From assembly GCF_001640805.2 (NCBI RefSeq), contig NC_066856.1:1-64000 (forward strand): a stretch of DNA of 64,000 nucleotides, given 5' to 3'. This document shows, piece after piece, positions 52,626 through 62,608 of the stretch. The stretch is from Lates calcarifer. Its lineage: Eukaryota > Chordata > Actinopteri > Centropomidae. A program made the translations under genes and the position numbers. Under the pieces are notes generated by a model. The model was not told the DNA's origin. It searched no databases and saw nothing but the letters and a program-made list of their open reading frames with translations. The number at the start of each line of letters is the position of its first letter. The first letter of the stretch is position 1.

Positions 52626-53095
52626 AATGTGAATGATATAATCACATAACTAGAATAGGATCACTAGAAATAATTTGTAATTATCAAAGTCAGGCTGCAG
52701 ATTTACTTTAAGTAAGTGCAAATGCTGAGTGAGAGTTTTTCTCTTTAGTGCGATAGTGATTTAGTCTGAGTTATTGTGAATATGTGTTGCAGATAAAAAG
52801 TTACAGACATATCAGACTGTTTCTGCTGCCAAAGCAGAGAGGAGAGAGTTAATGTCCGGGGTCGATCTGACTGAAATGCTAATTTATAATCGTGGGAAAT
52901 ACTCAACAGTGTGTAGATAAAAGCATCTTTGTTGTGTCAAAATGAAGATTTAACAGCAAGCATGTGATCATTTTGTTTAATAAACTCTCTCCGTTTGTTA
53001 GAAACTCACACATGGAAAGACTGGAACAAAATGATTCCACTGAGCAATAACAATATCTATTGATCTTTATTGTTTGTCACTTGTAAATTCTGTCC
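52626..53095. other. Intergenic, nothing recognised
   Basis: Unremarkable moderately AT-rich sequence. I see no ORF over 60 codons, no structural RNA and no repeat that I can name. Confidence 0.5.
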
Positions 53096-53099
53096 CTGT

Positions 53100-53330
53100 T
53101 GGGATCCTCCAGAAATGATGATACTAGTTTTCCAGTGATCTGATTGGTCAGTAGTTGGGCGGTCAGGTTTTGATCTGATCCTCTGATATTAACCTGCCCC
53201 AGAGCAAGTTAGCCATTCAGTCTAAGTAGATTTACCCCGATAAGACTGAAAACCCTGAGTTAAACTTGAAGTTACCTTACTAACTGCAAATCCTGCTTCG
53301 TAGTATAGGCCTCTGAATGAGTAACTACAA
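53100..53330. repeat. Probable non-autonomous DNA-transposon fragment
   Basis: The stretch with CCAGTGATCTGATTGGTCAG, GGTCAGGTTTTGATCTGATC, ACCTGCCCCAGAGCAAGTTA and AATCCTGCTTCGTAGTATAG resembles an interspersed repeat I associate with many fish genomes. This rests on recall of the pattern, not on a search. No termini or target-site duplication were found. Confidence 0.35.
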
Positions 53331-53427
53331 AATAAAACAGGAAGCACAAGGACACCAAAGACACAAAGGGGAAGGAATACTAAAATCAAACCAGCTGTTA
53401 GCTGCTAGCTGTTAATGCTTTTCAACG

Positions 53428-54110
53428 CACAGTGTTGGTCCCCCTTTTGCTTCCAAAACAGCCCTGACCCATTGAGGCATGGACTCCACTAGACCCCTGA
53501 AGGTGTGGTGCGTTATCTGGCACCAATATGTTATCAACAGATCCTTTAAGTCCTGTAAGTACTGACGTGGGGCGTCCATGGATCAGACTTGTTTGTCCAG
53601 TACTTTCCACAGATGCTCAACCTGATTGAGATCTGGAGAATCTGGAGGCCAAGTCAGCAAACTTGGACCCAAGGTTTCCTAGCAGAACATTGCCCAAAGC
53701 ATTACACTGCCCCACTGGCTTGCCTTCTTCCCATCTTGGTGCCATGTGTTCCCCAGGTAAGCAACGCACATGCAGCTGGCCATCCATGTGATGTAAAAGA
53801 AAATGGGATTCATCAGACCAGGCCACCTTCTTCCATTGCTCCGTGGTTCAGTTCTGATGCGTATGTGCCCATTGTTGGTGCTTTTGGCAGTGGACAGGGG
53901 TCAGCAATGGGCACCCTGACTGGTCTGGGGCTATGCAGCCCCATACACTACAAACTGTGATGCACTGTGTATTCTGACACCTTTCTATCAGAACCAGCAT
54001 TAACGTCTTCTGCAATTTGAGCTACAGTAGCTTGAGGACAAAATGTTCACTTACTCCCTAATATATCCCACCCACTAACAGGTACCATGATGAATGCCTG
54101 ATTGGTGTAA
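53428..54110 (-). mobile_element. Internally deleted Tc1/mariner-like transposon
   Basis: Minus-strand reading gives pieces of a Tc1-type DD34E transposase. One is a WSDES block followed by LLHHMDG and LPGEHMAP (the region of the second catalytic Asp). Another is SPDLNQVEHLWKVLDKQV (the region of the catalytic Glu), and the C-terminal block contains DLKDLL and FRGLVESMP. The segment between them, holding the middle of the catalytic domain, is missing (junction near 53,660). The N-terminal DNA-binding part is lost near 54,030, where the sequence jumps to a TGAGGACAAAATGTTCACTT terminal region. A stop interrupts the third block. It cannot make transposase. The antisense ORF at 53,589-53,960 is a shadow. 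Confidence 0.85.
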
Positions 54111-55245
54111 TTCACAATTTGGAAGGACCATACAAGCCATGCATTAGATCATATTCTTGCAGACTTGGATTCAGTCTTTGAATTTGCGATCCAGTCTTTG
54201 GAATAGGGTAAGGATTTTCTTCCTGGAATTTGCATTCAGTGTTTGGATGTTGTTTGTATTCCTGGAATTTGAATTTATTCTGTCTAGTTTTTGAACTGGA
54301 TTTCACTCAATGAAAACAGCTTGTCCTTTTTTCTTAACATTCAGCAGTTTATTTAGCTTCAGCCATTAGCTATTACCCAATAGGGGAAAAACCTTTAAAT
54401 GAATTAGAAACATAGAAAAAAACCCCACATATTTTAACCACCATTGTATATGCTATACATACTATAAACTTTTTAAGTAAGCAAGAATAATTTCACTTAA
54501 TTTATACATTTTTCCATTTTTTTTTTTGGAGCAATGTACGGCTTGAAAACGGTTCAGCATTCTTTGCCAGTTTTATCAGCGGTAGTAAGTTATCGGAAGT
54601 CTATAGTCTGTGAACATTTTGAGTAAATTTTTTTCATACGCTTCATCGTGACAATTCTGAAGGCCCAGTCTTTTTTTAAATCATAGTATTTTTAGGCATT
54701 TCAGACAGTTATAGAAATTTGCCCTGCCAGATTTTGAAATGCAGGACGGATGTTCAGTTCATTGTACCTATCAAATAAAACCATTTGCTCATAAATGTCT
54801 GTTCCAGTAACTTTCAAAACAAACAAACAAAAAAATATCAAAAAAGAAGAAAAAACAAACAAAGGTCTTCGTAATACCAGCTGGCTGTTGTTTACCATGC
54901 CAATCAATTTTAAGCTGTTGCACCAGCATCAGTGACACTTAATACTTCCTGATTGCCATTTCACATTAAAATCCTTCCTGTAAAGGGAGCGTTTCAACAC
55001 TTAAGTGTGCAAATTTTGGGGAGGAAGTGTTTACTTTTCATGGTAACTGACATGGTTATTAAGTGGGGTGCCTGACATGACTCCTGCTGCGCTGATTAAT
55101 TTAGCACTGTTAAAATCAAATGAGTTTTTGACAACAACACAACACTGTTAAGAGGTTTAGTTTGTATTAACAAGGGAATAAGGGAAAATAGAAATAACAT
55201 CTAACCTCTAATAAAGCCTGTTTAAAGAACAAAGAAATCTTTACT
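54111..55245. other. AT-rich intergenic sequence, nothing recognised
   Basis: Several homopolymer runs occur (for example T runs near 54,520 and 54,670, and A-rich stretches near 54,820-54,860). ORFs of 64-68 codons on the minus strand are low-complexity and do not resemble known proteins. A block near 54,160-54,270 repeats the theme TCTTTGAATTTGCGATCCAG / TTCCTGGAATTTG a few times, a weak local minisatellite. Confidence 0.5.
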
Positions 55246-55350
55246 GGAGATAGACCGATATGGTTTTTTCAGGGCTGATACCGATTATTAGTAGTCAGAG
55301 GCCGATAATCAATATTTGGAGCCGATACTCGTTTACAGTAAAAGTGAAAA
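55246..55350. repeat. Possible hAT-type non-autonomous element fragment
   Basis: The sequence has repeated CCGATA motifs (TAGACCGATATGG, GCTGATACCGATTATTAG, GAGGCCGATAATC, GGAGCCGATACTC). This is a texture I associate with a common dispersed fish repeat. No terminal inverted repeats or target duplication were found, so the family call is tentative. Confidence 0.4.
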
Positions 55351-57235
55351 TATTGGTGTCAAAATTTTGATTAATACAAACCCCATTTACTTCATTTAAA
55401 TGCCTTTAAGCACATGTTTATTAAACAGCTTTTCAGATTTGCAACATGTTAAAGGTTTTTTTTTTTCAAGTTAAATGAAAACAAATAAATAGCTCCCTAA
55501 AGTTTTCTACAGTAAATAAAGAAACATATATCGGTTCTCTGGAGCTTCTCCACCCTGCAAAACTTTTTCACCTCTCCAGGGATCCTGTGTGGAGATGAAG
55601 AAACTTTCAGGCAACCAATCCTAAGCACCATTACTGTACACACACACAGCTCAGAACTTATACCTACACATTTTGATTGGTGAATTACCCTTACACAGAT
55701 TTTACCTTTAAACTGTTGGTACCTCACCTCCTGTCTCTCTTTTTGAGACCTAACTCTCTCCATTTTAACTGTTAGGAAGTTCAGACTTTCTGCAGCTGCA
55801 GATCATCTGTCTGATATTAATATAAAGACTCTCTTCTTTCAGAGTTTTAAGGCTTTGTATTTCAACGTCCAGCTTTGGCTATGTATTATTTGTCTTTAAG
55901 CTATTTCTATAACGTGTGTGCTCTCTGATTCTTCATCTAATGCATTTAAGCTCCCAGCTCCAGTTTTACATTTTAGCTTCCAACTTCCAACTTCCAACTG
56001 ATTCTGCTATTCATACTTGACTATTTAGCTTTTTCCATTCAAATGAATGTTTCAGCTGTTGCTTTCAACAGTCAGTTCCAAATTTGCTTCTGTATTTAGC
56101 TGTTTTTTTCTGCTATTTTCTGCCATTTTAAGCTTTACTTCAGCGATTATTTTTGGCTTTCAACTTCAAAGTTTTTCTTCCCCAAAGTGAAACTGCAGTG
56201 TTGCAGCAGCAATTCATATAAATGACAAAAACACAGTCCTATTTTTTAATGCACCAGTTCTTTTATTCTGAGACATTTTCTTTCCTAAGACATTGCAACA
56301 TATTTATAAGACTTTAGAAGACTCTGAAATATTTATTATCATGCACAACAATTCAAAACAGGGTTTATTATAAAGTATTATAAGTGCAGAGAATAATGTA
56401 TTTATATCATGAGCAAGGGAAGGCACCCCCTGCTTAGTTCTACCTAATGGGATAGACAGGTTGTGCATGTTCTGAGAGTAATCCTTTTGCATCCAAAGTA
56501 ATCCATTACACAGGCAATGGTGTAAGTTAATTTATCTGACATTAGACATGTAAAAAACTGTATTAGTGATGACTTTGATTATGTTATATTATAATATATG
56601 TTGGTTTCTAAAGAGACTTTCTGTTACTTTTTATTTATTTACCCAGTGTAGGTTGGATGAGCTCAAATATTCACTTCCAGCAGCAACTTGCTTCATTCTC
56701 TGTTGAACATTCATACCTGTCTTGTGTCAGTACCTAACACTACCTCAGTCTTGTACCATTGGTCACTGTGTTTGGTGTGATTGTGTCTTTGTCTGTTTAA
56801 ATTAAAATGTGTGTTTTGGAAAATAAACACTTGAATGTTACATTTAGGGGCTAGGGTGAGTGTCAGTAAGGGGCAGGTTTATTAACAACAAACAAAAGGT
56901 AAGTCTCTTACAGGCGTAAGGTAAATGAAGTCCAAGAGCAAACAAAAATCCTAAACTCCAGGAACAAAAGACAACCAGTCCACTACATTGGGGGGGATGA
57001 ACACCACAAGACTCTGACACTGAAGATAATTATTACTTTTGTTCTACACCTTACTTGTATGTCCTCATAACTGTGTTGCAATATAAAACATGTGTTAATA
57101 ACCTGACACAGTGCTGTCACTTTTCTTGAAGCTCATGAGATCATGCTATCGCATATTATTGATGTTTATAAAAAAAATATTCAATTTCAGAATTTATGAT
57201 CGTTGTGTGAGATAATTTTCCTTCTGTACTGAAAA
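55351..57235. other. Intergenic sequence, no gene recognised
   Basis: I see no supported gene. ORFs of 62-88 codons on the minus strand (55,497-55,763 and 56,304-56,492) have no recognisable domain. The region around 55,930-56,120 has loosely repeated AGCTTCCAACTTCC and TTTAGCT words. The part near 56,820-57,020 (GGGGCAGGTTTATTAACAAC and neighbours) may be a transposon remnant, but I cannot name it. Confidence 0.5.
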
Positions 57236-57243
57236 ACGACAAA

Positions 57244-57258
57244 CCGGAAGTGACGTAA
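57244..57258 (+). promoter_or_regulatory. ETS/CRE composite motif, possible TATA-less promoter
   Basis: CCGGAAGTGACGTAA joins an ETS-factor site (CCGGAAGT) directly to a CRE/ATF half (TGACGTAA). This combination is known from housekeeping promoters. It lies about 47 bp upstream of an ATG and 226 bp upstream of a splice-donor-like CACG/GTGAGT at 57,481-57,490. The motif is read directly; promoter activity is inference, and it could also belong to a transposon. Confidence 0.45.
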
Positions 57259-57304
57259 CATAGGGGAGACTGGCCAAGTTAGAGCAAGTTTAACATTAAT
57301 AAAT

Positions 57305-57412
57305 ATGGATCCAAATGCAAATTTTGAAACTGAAGAGGTTGAAAATTTATATTCATATGCATATGACAGACCCTGTTCAGTGTCCATGAGCCCAGGATCA
57401 GACCAATGTTAG
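57305..57412 (+). CDS. Small 35-codon ORF in a putative first exon
   Basis: The ATG at 57,305 opens a 35-residue frame rich in Asn, Glu and Tyr near its start (begins MDPNANFETEEVENL) that ends at TAG 57,410-57,412. It is followed by a GTGAGT donor candidate at 57,485-57,490. If 57.26-57.48 kb is a first exon, this would be an upstream ORF, or the exon could be a degraded copy of a gene start. No similarity is recognised. The intron would run into retroelement fossils, and no downstream exons were identified before the converging pck2 gene. Alternatively, the segment is a chance ORF in repeat-derived DNA. Confidence 0.25.
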   Translation: MDPNANFETEEVENLYSYAYDRPCSVSMSPGSDQC

Positions 57413-57534
57413 GAGAAATAACTGCCACAGGAGAGAGATGGTGTTATGGTGTGAGGAGAACAAATGGACTAGACAGATGTCACGGTGAGTGAACGGTGTT
57501 AACTAATGGCAGCTAATGATGGCTAATGCTGCCT

Positions 57535-57892
57535 TCACATCACAACAGGGTCAAGATCTGCAACATCTGAGAAGATGTATCCAAGAGGCTTAGAATTCAG
57601 GATCCCCTCTACCTCCACCAGAACTGCTGCAGATACAGATTGGCTGCCCATGACCAACCTCAGGGCATCTTTAACAAACTTTATCTCCCTCTCCCAGGTA
57701 CTGGCAAAGTGTGGAGAGTTGGGAGGGTTGAATTTGAGAGTGGTACTACAGTCTGACAAGAGTTCATATAGTTTGCTCCTCCATCTGCCATCTTGGGAAT
57801 ATTAGGTAAAGCACGCCATTTTTGACACTGTTGACAGTACTGTTAGTGTTGACGGATTGCTGCTCTCCATCGCAGTGACCAGTACCTCCGCC
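57535..57892 (-). pseudogene. BEL/Pao integrase remnant
   Basis: The first part on the minus strand (57.89-57.79 kb) retains a zinc-finger-like QYCQQCQKWRA block, with an in-frame stop before it. The core part has FNPPNSPHFASTWEREI and EVEGILNSKPLGY, which are hallmark BEL/Pao integrase motifs. A few residues are deleted between QSVSAAVL and VEVEG. The frame ends at 57,535 with the rest of the element missing. Confidence 0.8.
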
Positions 57893-58780
57893 TCAGCTCT
57901 GCAAAAAGTCGTTCAGGTCCTGGATGGAGGAGTTTTTCATCATACTCCTGTATAAGACATTTGGCAACAGGATGGCTGGAGTCACAGTTGGATGTATGGA
58001 GTCGGCTGCTGGAGGAAAGAGACTTGTGGGAAGGATTTCAGCATCAAGATGTGGTTGAGAGGCTGGATTGGGGGATAGTAGAGGGATAGCTGTGTCGACT
58101 GCATCCTGCCAAGTGCTGCACTGGGAGATATCCCAGGTGGTTGGGGAAGCTGATACAGAGATGTGGAGGAATCTGGTAGGCTTTTTAACCTCGGTAGTGT
58201 CCTCCTCACAGACTGTAGCAGGAAGGCTACTGATATCTGGTAAGGAGAATCTTTGTGGTTGCGTCAGTTCGGAGAGTGTTTTGCATCTGGTGAGGGTTGA
58301 GCAAACTCTCCACATACCTCCACATCTGTCAGTTCTTCAGCAATGTGTGTGCCAACAAAGACTTTATAGTCACAAGAGTCAGAATGGAGCCACTGCAACA
58401 CTGTAGTGGAGTCACTTTTAAGGGTGGGCAGGGTAATTTCTTGTCTGTCATAGTATCTAACTGTGCACCACTGACTGCAGCATACAGTTCAAGCAGTGGA
58501 ATGGAGATTTGCTCCTTTGGTGCCACTCTGGATCTGGCCATGACAAAGGCTATGGACACCTGGCCATGCTGGACTCAGAGCGAAGGTCACAATCCATAGG
58601 CTCTCTCAGAGGCATCACAAAATACGTGCAATTCTCTGTTAACACACTGCAGGTCAACAGAGGATGGGTCATAACATCTGGGAAATGTCACCTCAGTGAG
58701 CATATTGAGCTCAGCCTACCAGGAACTCCAGCATTTAGCAAGACAGGCAGGTTCAATAGGATCATCCCAGCCTCTTTCAG
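57893..58780 (-). pseudogene. BEL/Pao RNase H-region and linker remnant
   Basis: The minus strand shows a LHVFCDASERAYG-like block near 58,590-58,650, ending in a stop. This block, with FCDAS, is typical of the BEL/Pao RNase H start. It is followed by AFVMARSRVAPKEQ, IPLLELYAA and a continuation to 58,330. A second open frame of 140 codons (57,893-58,315) continues into the connector before integrase (it includes RCKTLSELTQPQRF). Confidence 0.75.
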
Positions 58781-59059
58781 TCCTCTACAGATCCTGCACT
58801 AGTATTTTTGCCCTGGTAGTAAAGAGAATAAGGTAGCCTACTGACTTGCAAGCACTCTGTAGATCTCCCTCAGAGTGGGAACTGTAAGAGAAGAGGTTCC
58901 AAGGACCCAGTATACCCCAAAAGATCAGTATTGCAGTTCCACTTGAGCCCCATTGTAGGCTCTTGTGGGTCACTAGTGCTGTGTGAGAACCATCATTCAC
59001 AGTACTCAGGTCGGGTTGAGGAGGGCAGATGCTTGATTACAGACGGAATGTTACTTGCC

Positions 59060-59440
59060 CACTGACGAATTTCAAATCCTCTGGTGGCCAGGAAGCTCCT
59101 TAGATTATCCACAAACAATCGAGCAGCATCAATGGATGGAAAACTTTGTAGGCAGTTGTCCAACTTATTCCTGTTCTCTCCAGATCAAACAAAGAAGGAG
59201 CTTGTCCCTGAGAAGTAAGCGCACTTCATGGAACATGGCCATGATATCACTAATGACTGCTGGCTGCTGCCAGAATCAAAGAAGGACACACACTAGTGAC
59301 AGACCAAGGCTGGAACTGGACAAGAGGATATCATTCAAGCTCTGACTGCAGTGCTGGAAAGAGCTGTTGAACACTAGTCTGTGTTTTCCTTTCTTCTGAA
59401 TGGGGGAGAAACCAAGATTCACCTGAGTTGCATTCGGAGT
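59060..59440 (-). pseudogene. BEL/Pao reverse transcriptase remnant
   Basis: On the minus strand a frame carries KKGKHRLVFNSSF followed by SLNDILL, which fits the RT pattern of a basic GKxRxVF strand then SLND. After a stop or frame change comes SDIMAMFHEVRL (a D-I-x-x-M-F catalytic-region motif). The remainder toward 59,060 is heavily degraded. The strand order places it upstream of the RNase H remnant. Confidence 0.75.
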
Positions 59441-59561
59441 CTGGGTTGTGCATGATAATAAACATTTATAAAGAGTTACCTTTATACGTGTGTTATAATG
59501 TCTTGTGTATGTGCTTGTAATACCATAGAGACACAACCTTCATAGTTAACAATATCATTTG

Positions 59562-59650
59562 ATGGCAGTGGTGGAAGAAGTTTACTTTACTTTGGTAAAA
59601 ATAGCTATACCACAGAATAAAAATCCTGCATTAAAAATTTATAATTCATC
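59562..59650 (+). repeat. Fragment of a common fish dispersed repeat
   Basis: GCAGTGGTGGAAGAAGTTTAC, then a TTTACTTTGGTAAAAATAGC block, TACCACAGAATAAAAATCC and TGCATTAAAAATT, resembles a repeat with GGTGGAAGAAGTACTCAG-type ends that I associate with many fish genomes. It directly precedes the second Tc1-like fragment. The assignment is from memory of the pattern. Confidence 0.45.
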
Positions 59651-59679
59651 AAAAAGATCATTATACAGAACATACAGAA

Positions 59680-60045
59680 TATCTGAGAGTGTGCAGTTTA
59701 AGACAAAGACAGCTCACAGGTTGTCAACTGGCAGCTGCACTAAACAGTACTGGTCAAACACCAGTGTCAGCATCAACAGTGAGAGGGCAACTTCAGGATG
59801 CAGGACTTCATGGCATAATTGCCAAGAAAAAGCCATATCTCAGACTGGCCAATAAAAAGAAAAGACTAAAATAGGCAAAAGAGCACAGACATTGGACACT
59901 GGAAGACTAGAAGAAGGTGTTGTGGACAGATGAGTCCAAGTTTGAGGTCTTCAGATCAAACAGAAGAACATTTGTGGCCGCAGAACAAATGAAAAGATGC
60001 AATGTGCTTAATACCATGAGTTAAGCATGGTGGAGCCAGTGAAAA
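59680..60045 (+). mobile_element. Tc1-like transposase fragment with two in-frame stops
   Basis: An open frame from 59,689 encodes the second helix-turn-helix region of a Tc1-type transposase (RQLTGCQLAAALNS, TVRGQLQDAGL, KKKPYLRLANKKKRLK). It continues in the same frame past TAG at 59,872-59,874 into KEHRHWTLED, a second TAG, then KKVLWTDESKFEVF and RSNRRTFV. Both stops fall where family members have Trp, consistent with single-base TGG to TAG decay. After about 60,000 the frame shifts and only a GGGSVMVWG-region trace is visible. The WTDES block holds a catalytic Asp. The right half and both termini are missing. Confidence 0.85.
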
Positions 60046-60377
60046 AATCATCTGACCTCTAAAACTTTGCTGTAGTTTTAGCAGAAAAGCTATAGCACAA
60101 TACCACATTTCTTCTTTACAGTAAACCACCATAGATTGTTTTGTATTCTAGGTAATTTTGGTTAAACAGGAATATTTTACAGTTTATTGTAGGCTTGCTG
60201 TAACTTGTCTGCAACATTAGATGTGTTCCAGATCGATTTTGGCTGACTTGGAAAGAAAAATAAATAACAAAATAAAAACAGCAACAGAATACTTGCAGTT
60301 AGAAGGTCTGTGTTCAGCTGAGGCTGCTGTACAGGTTTCAGATTTTATATCCTGTCTCACATTTATATAATCTCAAG

Positions 60378-60559
60378 AGTGTGATGTTCTGGTCACATCA
60401 TTTCTGGGAAATCTGTCTGATTCTCCTCTGTAAGTTTGCTGTTATTTTGGAGAGTTGGAGCTCCCCTCTCATCTTGTTTATCAAATAAAAGGGAGTCCTT
60501 GGATTGCAGAGGAGAATCAGACTGATTTCCCAGAAATGCTGTGAGCAGAACATCACACT
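60378..60559. repeat. Hairpin element with 53-bp inverted arms
   Basis: The left arm 60,378-60,430 and right arm 60,507-60,559 are inverted copies with 50 of 53 bases matching and no gaps, separated by a 76-bp loop. The outer ends are AGTGTGATGTTCT and AGAACATCACACT. The arms hold TTTCTGGGAAATC and GATTCTCCTCTG. It may be a small MITE or foldback element, or a structured RNA locus. No clear target duplication was found at the ends, and no known microRNA or structural RNA is recognised. Confidence 0.8.
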
Positions 60560-61685
60560 AGTGTATTTGTATGTCACACACATTACCTCAAGGCACTGAG
60601 GGTGAACTTGAGCTTTTGGCTTATTTTCTTAGATTTTGCAGACACAGATCAGTGGAAACAGCTTGTCAAAGGCCTTCAGTGATCACGACTGTGAACAGCT
60701 ACTCAAAAGCCATTTTCTTGTATATGCAGCATTTTACTGGTGGAGTTGCATCACAACCACTACTTTAAAGTATGAAGTATTAAATGATCTACAAAAGCAG
60801 GCTTGAAAACAGGGTTTTCTTTGCATTTTAAGTTTTTATATTTTAGTTTGTGCCTGTAAACTCTGCTGTAAAACAGGTCTCATTTGATAAGTCTTAATAA
60901 TACAGTAAGAATAATAATAAACAATTATTTTTTTATTATTAGTCATTACTCAAAATTGAATGTATGCTGTCCACCAGAGTGGATACATCAATGACTTTTT
61001 CAAAAAAAGGTCTCAAAAGCTAAAGATAACAATTGTCACTGCAGATGTTTATAATACACAGCACTGCACTGTTTATCTCAATGTCCCTGTCCCTCTACGG
61101 AAGAAGCAGCATCACTGGTTAATAGCATACTCATACACTTTATTCAGCCTCATTTCTCACCTACACATACTGCAGACTTCAAAGGTTTCAGTGGTTAGAA
61201 AGTCTGGTTTCAGATAAGCTACTCACTCACCATGGAGTGTTTTACAACAGAAGCTCTACACTATGGAGTTTCTATGTAGTTTCATAAAGCTCATTATTAC
61301 AATTAAAAAACTGGATCAGTTATGTTTTAATTTAAAGATGACGTGTTCATTGTTTTTCAAGAATAAAAGGAATCATGACTCGGATCATTTTCAGCAGCTC
61401 TGACAGGTTTCTATGTTTGGAGTCACTACATGGTGATAATATTTATATTTAGTAGAAGTCTGTGACTCAAACTATTGCCCTTAAGCCTTACGTTTTAATG
61501 TTTGAAGTTGATTTTATCACAGTACTATCCTGTAATAAAGTTCATGAACCCGATTATCATCTTTGACCTTATTTTCTGACTATAGTTTCCATATCTGTGT
61601 CCAGAGGCCTGTGGTTTTTCTCATTTTACTGAATTGACCTAATTAAGTTGCTAAACTGAAAATAAAAATTCATGCCACAGAGGGC
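60560..61685. other. Intergenic region between the hairpin and pck2, nothing recognised
   Basis: The sequence is AT-rich with a short low-complexity stretch at about 60,900-60,945 (AATAATAATAAACAATTATT and a T-run). Plus-strand ORFs of 65 and 85 codons (60,571 and 60,960) have no recognisable domain or codon pattern. Confidence 0.5.
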
Positions 61686-61689
61686 TAAT

Positions 61690-62608
61690 GATCTCAGTCG
61701 CATTTATTGGGCCAACATTTCACATACTGTGTGTAAACATCACCTGAAATCAAAGAATTTCATCACAAACATTACAAAACGCAAGATGAAAGATCCATAT
61801 TAATCCTCAGACCCACTGGAAATCTCTTACAGTGTGTGAGAAGTTAATGGAATAAAAGTTTTATCTTAACATCAAGTTGAATTTAAAATAAAGCACATTT
61901 CATGAGACTAAAGTATATTAAAATCTCCTGATAAGTAAAAATGTTAAAACTTTATCTACTAGTTTTGTCTAAAATGATCTTTGTGCTTCAGCCTGTAAAC
62001 ATTAGCAGCCTGGACTGTATTGTTAATTGTCTCAAAAGGCACTATAAGGCCACAATGATTGTGCTACATGACAGGTTTGGTGAGTGGAGAGAGTTGCATT
62101 AGATTAGCTTTACAGAAATCTAATCTTCATGTTGAATCAAACCTCCCTGGCACCACTAACCCAGCACCAATCTGTCAGTGTTGCAGCATTAGTGTGACGT
62201 CCAACAGGTAGGTAATGTATTGTAGATTAACTTCTCCCTGAATTCTCTTAAGTTTCATTCCTAACTGATGACAGAGTCACTGACTGTGTTTTCATGCACA
62301 GAGAAATTTAAACATTGGCCTGAATATTGCTTTTTTTAAAAGAAGTATCTCAATATAATACTATAATAATAACATTCTGTCTTTTACAAACTACCAACAT
62401 ATATTTTTTTTTTTGTTTTTGTATTTCAGTAAATATCCTGTGTTGAAAAAAGTAAAGGACAAGTAGGATGTTTCTCTGCCACAGTGATGTGACCCACACT
62501 ATGTTTATATGTTAATAATCTCTGTGTATGTACACCTGGTCAGTGACTCTGACTGCACCCTAATGATCTGATCCTGTGTCATTAGGGACTACCACCACCT
62601 TCATGAGG
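61690..62608 (-). other. pck2: Probable 3' UTR of pck2
   Basis: This non-coding stretch lies between the stop codon (62,609-62,611) and the first AATAAA downstream of it on the minus strand. It is AT-rich, with a T-run at about 62,402-62,419, and holds no other recognised gene. The extent is inferred from the polyadenylation signal alone. Confidence 0.5.
61703..61708 (-). terminator. pck2: Candidate polyadenylation signal of pck2
   Basis: AATAAA on the minus strand (TTTATT on plus) is the first such hexamer I find downstream of the pck2 stop codon. Cleavage would then fall near 61,675-61,693, giving a 3' UTR of about 0.9 kb. The hexamer is seen; its use is inferred. Confidence 0.5.

Larger units (their letters stand above)
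57540..59440 (-). mobile_element. Degenerate BEL/Pao-type LTR retrotransposon pol
   Basis: Three domain remnants follow each other on the minus strand in normal pol order: reverse transcriptase (59.44-59.1 kb), an RNase H region (58.76-58.3 kb) and integrase (57.9-57.54 kb). All are broken by stops, frameshifts and deletions. No LTRs or gag were recognised, and the left end stops within integrase. Plus-strand ORFs across this span (such as 58,068-58,406) are antisense shadows. Confidence 0.82.

Noticed and set aside
53589..53960. 123-codon plus-strand ORF
   Set aside because: It is antisense to the Tc1-like transposase remnant, which explains its openness.
58068..58599. Plus-strand ORFs of 100-112 codons
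   Set aside because: They are antisense to the BEL/Pao RNase H-region remnant and have no domain of their own.
60378..60559. microRNA precursor
   Set aside because: The arms (53 bp) and loop (76 nt) are larger than usual for animal pre-miRNAs, and no known miRNA is recognised.
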